Below are positions 7,600 through 11,570 of a DNA stretch of 11,570 bases, one piece after another. The stretch comes from Flavobacteriales bacterium. GTDB lineage: Bacteria > Bacteroidota > Bacteroidia > Flavobacteriales_D > Sanyastnellaceae. The notes under the pieces are model-generated. The model ran no database searches and was not told the origin of the DNA. It saw nothing but the letters and a program-made list of their open reading frames with translations. Made by a program: the position numbers and the translations under genes. The stretch is taken from the NCBI GenBank assembly GCA_028823435.1, contig JAPKBK010000032.1:1-11570 (forward strand), in the 5' to 3' direction. Numbering within the stretch: the stretch's first letter is position 1; each line of letters begins with the position of its first letter.

Positions 7600-8160
7600 T
7601 TAGTTTTCGTTTGACTCCTCATCCAGTAAGATAAGCGCAAAAAGCGCATAGTTTGCAATATCCATATAGTTCGCATCGACCCCCTCCGAGACGAGCGTCT
7701 TGCCGTGGTTGTCTTCGATCTGCTTGACCCTAAGGATTTTCATGAGGATTAAGTCTGTGAGAGAACTCACACGCATGTCACGCCACGCTTCACCATAGTC
7801 ATGGTTTTTATTGAGCATCAATGCACGCGTTTCATGAGCGGCTTTATGAAACCGCTCATTTGCCTCCTCTGTAGAAAGCTCCAATGGATAACCCTCGGGG
7901 ATTTCCAATTGAACGAGCGCCATCAGACTGTAATTGACGATCCCGATAAATTCGGGAACGATCCCTTCATCTACTTTCGCAACTTTAACTTCTTGTAAAG
8001 TTCGTATGCGATTTGCCTTAATGAAAATCTGATCCGTCAGGGAAGATGTGCGAAGAATTCTCCAAGCAGTCCCATAATCTGAGGTTTTCTTCTTGAAAAG
8101 AGACTCACACTTATGAAGTGCATTGTCGTATTGTGCGGAAGTGGGTGCGAGTTTGTCCAT
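7600..8160 (-). CDS. DUF1599 (Nmad1-like) protein with two tandem domain copies
   Basis: A 186-residue soluble protein from ATG 8160 (MDKLAPTSAQYDNALHKC). It contains two copies of the same all-helical domain. Copy 1 (~11-86) has KKKTSDYGTAWRILRTSSLTD, IKANRIRTL and EFIGIVNYSLMALVQL. Copy 2 (~103-179) has LNKNHDYGEAWRDMRVSSLTD, MKILRVKQI and MDIANYALFALILL. The shared pattern K..DYG.AWR..R.SSLTD and the later I.NY.L.AL are the hallmarks of DUF1599. Pfam links this family to nucleotide modification, but the biochemical role is unknown. A 12-codon upstream extension to a TTG at 8196 is open but would run into the folP start region and lacks family-like residues, so ATG 8160 is preferred. First gene of the leftward unit, separated from the divergent folP by 27 bp. 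Confidence 0.88.
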   Translation of the reverse strand: MDKLAPTSAQYDNALHKCESLFKKKTSDYGTAWRILRTSSLTDQIFIKANRIRTLQEVKVAKVDEGIVPEFIGIVNYSLMALVQLEIPEGYPLELSTEEANERFHKAAHETRALMLNKNHDYGEAWRDMRVSSLTDLILMKILRVKQIEDNHGKTLVSEGVDANYMDIANYALFALILLDEESNEN

Positions 8161-8177
8161 AGGTTGAATAACTTGCA

Positions 8178-8204
8178 CGAAGTTACAATGAGACAAAGAT
8201 CCAA
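8178..8204 (-). promoter_or_regulatory. Candidate promoter for the DUF1599-DoxX-permease unit
   Basis: On the minus strand TAACTTCG (8185 to 8178) matches five of six defined positions of TAnnTTTG, with TTG (8204 to 8202) 16 nt upstream as a possible -33 element. The transcript would start near 8171, giving an ~11-nt leader before ATG 8160, which supports that start over TTG 8196. The site overlaps the first codons of folP. Motif match only. Confidence 0.25.
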
Positions 8205-9054
8205 CATACTGAAATTACGTGAACGATTGAAAAGTTTTCACAAAAAAGCAAATGTTGGTGTTTTAGGCATCTTAAACGTGACGCCAGACTCGTTTTTTGA
8301 TGGAGGAATTAGCTTTTCCGTTGAAAAAGCCATCGCAAAGGGACTGGCGTTAAAAAATGAAGGTGCAGAAATAATAGATCTCGGAGGTCAATCATCTCGG
8401 CCTGGCGCATCTTCAGTGGGCGCGAAGGAAGAATGGTCACGAATTGAGCCTGTTCTGCAAGGGATTCTTGAAAGAGACCCCAGCGCGCTTCTAAGCATTG
8501 ACACATACAGATCCGAAGTCGCCTACAAAGCAATTCATGCAGGAGCATCGATGATTAACGATATTTCTGCCGGATCATTGGACCCAGAGTTGTTAAACGT
8601 TGTCGCTGAGGCCGATGTTCCCTACATACTCATGCATATGCGTGGACGACCTGACAACATGCAAAACAATCCTGAATACGAAGACGTCGTAGGTGAAGTC
8701 TCTGATTTCTTTTTACAAAAAACAGAAGAATTGTCCAGACTGGGAATTAAAGATGTCATACTGGACCCCGGGTTTGGCTTTGGAAAAAGCACCGCAGACA
8801 ATTACGCACTGCTTGCAAACCTAATGGCATTTACTGAGCTCGGACTACCTCTACTTGTGGGAACCAGCCGTAAATCCATGATTTGCAAAGCGCTAAATGT
8901 TGCGCCCTCGGAGGCTCTAAACGGCACAACAGCCACACATGCATGGGCGCTAGAAAGAGGTGCCTCCCTCCTTCGATGTCACGATGTGAAGGAAGCGCGT
9001 CAAGTTGTAGAACTTCATCGCCATCTTTGCACAAGTAAAATGAATCAAAAGTGA
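8188..9054 (+). CDS. folP: Dihydropteroate synthase
   Basis: Cytosolic TIM-barrel enzyme that joins p-aminobenzoate to hydroxymethyl-dihydropterin diphosphate in folate synthesis, the target of sulfonamides. From ATG 8188 it is 288 residues, the usual size. All family motifs are present: GILNVTPDSFFDGG (25-40, Asn30), IIDLGGQSSRPGA (62-74, the second DHPS signature, with Gln-Ser-Ser in place of the common Glu-Ser-Thr), LSIDTYR (Asp104), MINDISAG (Asn124, Asp125), LMHMRGRPDNMQ, DPGFGFGKS (Asp193), GTSRKSMI (Lys229) and LLRCHDV (Arg263, His265). An upstream in-frame ATG at 8113 would add 25 residues inside the divergent DUF1599 coding region and has no family support, so 8188 is chosen. Its TGA overlaps the GTG of cdaA by 4 bp (GTGA), indicating co-translation. 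Confidence 0.97.
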   Translation: MRQRSNILKLRERLKSFHKKANVGVLGILNVTPDSFFDGGISFSVEKAIAKGLALKNEGAEIIDLGGQSSRPGASSVGAKEEWSRIEPVLQGILERDPSALLSIDTYRSEVAYKAIHAGASMINDISAGSLDPELLNVVAEADVPYILMHMRGRPDNMQNNPEYEDVVGEVSDFFLQKTEELSRLGIKDVILDPGFGFGKSTADNYALLANLMAFTELGLPLLVGTSRKSMICKALNVAPSEALNGTTATHAWALERGASLLRCHDVKEARQVVELHRHLCTSKMNQK

Positions 9055-9887
9055 ATTTTCTACTCGAATCTTGGGAAGCTGTATTGCCACTAATACAGTT
9101 TGGCGCGCGTATGCTAGATGTCCTTCTAGTGTTAATCATTGTGCTTTGGCTTTACAGACTCACAAAGGGCACTTCAGCGATCCCCGTTTTCATGGGGCTT
9201 CTTGCGATATACCTCATATGGAAAGTGGTCTCATGGGCTGGAATGCCGATACTTGCCGAGTTGCTAGGTCAATTCATTGGAGTCGGGATTATTGCAATTA
9301 TCATCGTCTTCCAACAGGAAATCAGACAATTCTTGTTTTCAATCGGCGACCGCGCAAATATTGACAAGCCCAAACTCTGGCTCGAAAAGTTTCTTAATCT
9401 CCGGCACACAGAACGTTCTCCTTTACGTATAGATGAGATCACGAAAGCCGTAAAAAAACTCTCTGTTCGAAAAGAAGGGGCACTCATCATCCTTCAACGC
9501 TTGTCCGACCTTACGCTCCACCTTCAGGGATCTACAAAACTCAACGCAGATATTTTTGCGCCGTTGATTGAGGCCACCTTCCATAAGGATAACTCAATGC
9601 ATGATGGAGGCATGTATATCGCAATCGGACGTATTCGCGCTGTTCGGTGTGTTCTTCCTGTCACTCAAAGAACCGATCTTCCACCAGAACTGGGTATGCG
9701 ACATCGCGCCGCGCTGGGGCTTGCCGAAAAAACAGATGCACTTGTCATTGTTGTGAGTGAAGAGACCGGCCTCATAAGTATTGCAATGGACGGACAGCTA
9801 CATCGTGGCATTGCAGAACAAGACCTCAGCGAAATCCTCGACAAAGAGTTCACGCCAAAAGAGGAAGAGAAAGACGCGAAAAAATAG
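9051..9887 (+). CDS. cdaA: Membrane diadenylate cyclase CdaA (DisA_N / DUF147)
   Basis: Makes the second messenger c-di-AMP from two ATP; membrane anchored with a cytosolic catalytic domain. At 278 residues it has normal CdaA length. Three N-terminal helices (~18-36, 43-62, 74-88) lead into IVFQQEIRQFLFSIG (85-99), the usual CdaA junction. The cyclase domain spans ~125-255 and ends SEETGLISIAMDGQLHRG. The catalytic RHR motif is intact in GMRHRAALGLAE (217-219). The DGA motif, normally 'PLHDGA', reads SMHDGGMYI (Asp185-Gly186-Gly187), so the metal-binding Asp is kept but Ala is Gly. The usual 'GALIVIE' is GALIILQR, with Gln for Glu. The start is GTG 9051 inside the folP stop. The C-terminus is a charged Glu/Lys tail. 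It converges on the next gene with a 3-bp gap. Confidence 0.95.
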   Translation: MNFLLESWEAVLPLIQFGARMLDVLLVLIIVLWLYRLTKGTSAIPVFMGLLAIYLIWKVVSWAGMPILAELLGQFIGVGIIAIIIVFQQEIRQFLFSIGDRANIDKPKLWLEKFLNLRHTERSPLRIDEITKAVKKLSVRKEGALIILQRLSDLTLHLQGSTKLNADIFAPLIEATFHKDNSMHDGGMYIAIGRIRAVRCVLPVTQRTDLPPELGMRHRAALGLAEKTDALVIVVSEETGLISIAMDGQLHRGIAEQDLSEILDKEFTPKEEEKDAKK

Positions 9888-9890
9888 AAC

Positions 9891-11345
9891 CTAGTGAGGC
9901 GCTACGACAAGCTTTTCTGTCGCATTGATGACGCCAGACTGAGAATCAATGACGTTGACGATATAAGCACCATCTGTTAATGCGTTTATATCAAGGTTAA
10001 GTCCACTCAATACTGGAATAGAATTTACCCTCAAAGCTTCACGACCACTTAAATCGTGAATAACGACGTCACAATTCACAAATGAACCCGAAAGCAGCAG
10101 TGATGAAGAAGCGGGGTTGGGTGTCAATCCGAAAGCGGGAAGATCCGCAACTGTTGATTCTACACTTTCAGGAATGGATGACGCTCTCAGAATGAAGAGT
10201 CCATCAAAATTACTCACTGCAATCGACCCGCTTGGGAAATAAGGGTAATTCGACCATGTCCCATCAAACCCTGTCAAATCGTCCGCGGGGTAAGTATCGA
10301 AGTATCCCTGTGGCGCGATAGAACCATCCTCTAAAATTGTAGAAACGCGGAGTCCACTTCTGTAATTCGACGCATAAAGAAGTCCGTTATGCGTGTATAG
10401 ATTGTGGTCAATGGCCGAATTCTCTGCTTCGTAGAAACCCACAATGACTGGGTTGTCAAGATCATCCACATTCATCATGTACGTCCGCGTGTTGTTTCCG
10501 TTATTCGTTTCATCGAGTTCGTCGTTGAAGTAAAGCATGTGATGGTCTTCACTTAGCCAACCCTGGTGCGTGTAAAAACCATTTTCATACGTAATCGCCT
10601 TGATGAGATAAACATCACTCTTATCCTCGGCATTGACAATGGCAAGACCACTTTGGCCATTAAAACAGAAAACGATTTCTTGCCCCTGATAATCTGCATC
10701 CAACCCGTTATAAATTACTGGCTGAACATCGTGAGAGTATGCGCCATCATAAGAACCTGCAATAACTGGGGCTTCAGGATTGCTTACGTCAACAATATGA
10801 AGTCCGCCACCGAACGTATTTGTACCTACACCATACACGTAATTTGTTTCTGGATTTGCAGCAACATTGTGCGCATTACCAAACCCCAGATATTGAGATG
10901 TCGCAGTTATATTGAAAGGGAATCCACTAAGGTCAAGCACTTGCGTCAAGTCCAGAATTTGCATGCCATGCATCCCAGCTTCACTGACAATAAACGCATA
11001 ATCCCCAATCACCTTAATGTCTCTCCAAAGAGATGGAGATGATGCAGTCGGGAGGTTCGCGATGTAAGCGGGCGCAAGTGGGTCCGTAATTTCAACAACA
11101 GACATTCCATCAGAACGTCCGAAAAGAACGAATTCACGTCCAGATTCAGAATCTACCCAACCCCAACAATCATTTCCGTTATCTCCGCCACCAACAGCTG
11201 AAAGGGGGAAGTAAGTATAAAGATCATAACCGTCACACGCGTAATCTCCAGCAAAGCCGTTTTCGCACATGGTTTGGGCTGAGAATTCCGTAGTGAAATT
11301 CATTGCTAAAGAAGCAACAAACAGGTAGAGAGCAATATGTTTCAT
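9891..11345 (-). CDS. Secreted choice-of-anchor B family protein with T9SS C-terminal sorting tail
   Basis: A 484-residue exported protein of the LVIVD-repeat, beta-propeller-like 'choice-of-anchor B' family. Residues 1-23 are a signal peptide (MKHIALYLFVASLAMNF, cleavage near FSAQ). The body has repeated blades of the type G(M/L)xxVxIxDPxxPxxI: GMSVVEITDPLAPAYIANL, GMQILDLTQV, GLHIVDVSNPEAPVIAGSY and TYMMNVDDLDNPVIVGFY. Conserved His-containing spots typical of this family are present: GNAHNVAA, YSHDVQPV, THQGWLSED and IDHNLYTHNG. Residues ~404-484 form a T9SS type A sorting domain (FGLTPNPASSSLLLSG, VVIHDLSGREAL, LTDGAYIVNVID), which directs export across the outer membrane and surface attachment or release. 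The function of the family is not established. The 50 bp upstream of the ATG hold no clear promoter box. It stands alone, converging with cdaA. Confidence 0.92.
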   Translation of the reverse strand: MKHIALYLFVASLAMNFTTEFSAQTMCENGFAGDYACDGYDLYTYFPLSAVGGGDNGNDCWGWVDSESGREFVLFGRSDGMSVVEITDPLAPAYIANLPTASSPSLWRDIKVIGDYAFIVSEAGMHGMQILDLTQVLDLSGFPFNITATSQYLGFGNAHNVAANPETNYVYGVGTNTFGGGLHIVDVSNPEAPVIAGSYDGAYSHDVQPVIYNGLDADYQGQEIVFCFNGQSGLAIVNAEDKSDVYLIKAITYENGFYTHQGWLSEDHHMLYFNDELDETNNGNNTRTYMMNVDDLDNPVIVGFYEAENSAIDHNLYTHNGLLYASNYRSGLRVSTILEDGSIAPQGYFDTYPADDLTGFDGTWSNYPYFPSGSIAVSNFDGLFILRASSIPESVESTVADLPAFGLTPNPASSSLLLSGSFVNCDVVIHDLSGREALRVNSIPVLSGLNLDINALTDGAYIVNVIDSQSGVINATEKLVVAPH

Positions 11346-11395
11346 TTTCTTGAGATGTAGGTTTCCTGTATGGAAGGGACTGATAATTTACTGGA

Positions 11396-11570
11396 CTAGT
11401 TTAATGCATTCACGTCTGGCAAAAAGTTAAATCTAGAACTGTAGTTTTTCATTTGAGCTGTAAAGTTGTCCGGGTAGGTGAGTTCAACATTTGAGATCTT
11501 ACCCTCTGCATCCCGTGTCGCTTCCATCCAAGGGTTAATAAACCCTCCATAAGGAGCGATACCTAGCGCT
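11396..11570 (-). CDS. C-terminus of a protein, possibly M49 dipeptidyl-peptidase III-like (partial)
   Basis: An open minus-strand frame enters at the window edge and ends at TAG 11396-11398, giving 57 residues: ALGIAPYGGFINPWMEAT..., an Asp-Gly-Lys turn, VELTYPDNFTAQMKNYS and a SRFNFLPDVN ending. The pattern 'APY.GFINP ... DG.I..V...Y...F..QM..YS..F..LP' resembles, from memory, the C-terminal end of M49 dipeptidyl-peptidase III-like zinc peptidases in Bacteroidota, but no catalytic HEXXGH-type motif lies within view. The coding call rests on the uninterrupted frame and sensible composition. It ends 50 bp upstream of the choice-of-anchor B gene on the same strand, so the two could share a transcript. 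The fragment is too short for the track-length cutoff but looks real. Confidence 0.5.
   Translation of the reverse strand, partial: ALGIAPYGGFINPWMEATRDAEGKISNVELTYPDNFTAQMKNYSSRFNFLPDVNALN

Noticed and set aside
8113..8187. Upstream ATG extending folP by 25 residues
   Set aside because: The extension is not family-like, lies inside the divergent DUF1599 coding region, and starting at 8188 gives the normal DHPS length and N-terminus.
8161..8196. TTG start extending the DUF1599 protein by 12 residues
   Set aside because: It would overlap the folP start and has no family support; ATG 8160 gives a typical N-terminus and fits the candidate promoter.
9880..9900. T-rich stretch beyond the choice-of-anchor B stop as a terminator in the cdaA/choice-of-anchor gap
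   Set aside because: Only 3 bp lie between the stops and the possible stem (CCT/AGG) is too weak to call.
10566..11042. A 158-codon open frame on the plus strand, antisense to the choice-of-anchor B gene
   Set aside because: Its product shows no domain or family pattern, and the opposite frame has a signal peptide, LVIVD-type repeats and a T9SS tail. It is a shadow frame.
1..11570. CRISPR arrays, tRNA/rRNA genes, insertion sequences or phage genes
   Set aside because: No repeated spacer pattern, cloverleaf sequence, transposase motif or terminal inverted repeats were seen when reading both strands.

Overview
This window looks like a chromosomal segment of a free-living, probably marine, member of the Bacteroidota (Flavobacteriia-like). 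The evidence is a secreted protein with a type IX secretion (T9SS) C-terminal tail, a BT_3928-type DoxX protein next to a DUF1599 protein, a folP-cdaA pair, TAnnTTTG-type promoter boxes in place of E. coli-like ones, and no clear Shine-Dalgarno sequences. Ten genes are visible, two of them cut by the window edges. There is no RNA gene, mobile element or CRISPR array. The longest gap between genes is about 105 bp, so coding density is very high.

Layout, left to right. (1) 1-297, minus: N-terminus of a secreted protein, probably a subtilisin-like protease with its propeptide. (2) 403-3849, minus: one 1148-residue polypeptide carrying both methylmalonyl-CoA mutase subunits, a MutA-like half followed by a complete catalytic MutB-like half with its B12 domain. 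(3) 3876-5263, plus: a two-gene unit of a GmhB-like HAD phosphatase, with its zinc-site cysteines replaced by serine, and a class IV aminotransferase resembling aminodeoxychorismate lyase (PabC). (4) 5252-8160, minus: DUF1599 protein, then BT_3928-family DoxX membrane protein, then a DppB-type ABC permease. This is a tight leftward unit whose last gene overlaps the end of the PabC-like gene tail to tail. (5) 8188-9887, plus: dihydropteroate synthase folP overlapping the membrane diadenylate cyclase cdaA by 4 bp. (6) 9891-11345, minus: a secreted choice-of-anchor B (LVIVD repeat) protein with a T9SS tail. (7) 11396-11570, minus: the last 57 residues of a protein that may be an M49 (dipeptidyl-peptidase III-like) enzyme.

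Most genes are housekeeping: propionyl/methylmalonyl-CoA metabolism, folate synthesis (FolP, and possibly the PabC-like enzyme), c-di-AMP signalling and membrane functions. The points most worth a second look are the mutA-mutB fusion, the serine-substituted zinc loop of the GmhB-like protein, and the altered DGA motif (DGG) of the diadenylate cyclase. I see no convincing new multi-gene system. These are unusual variants of known families plus tight gene packing.
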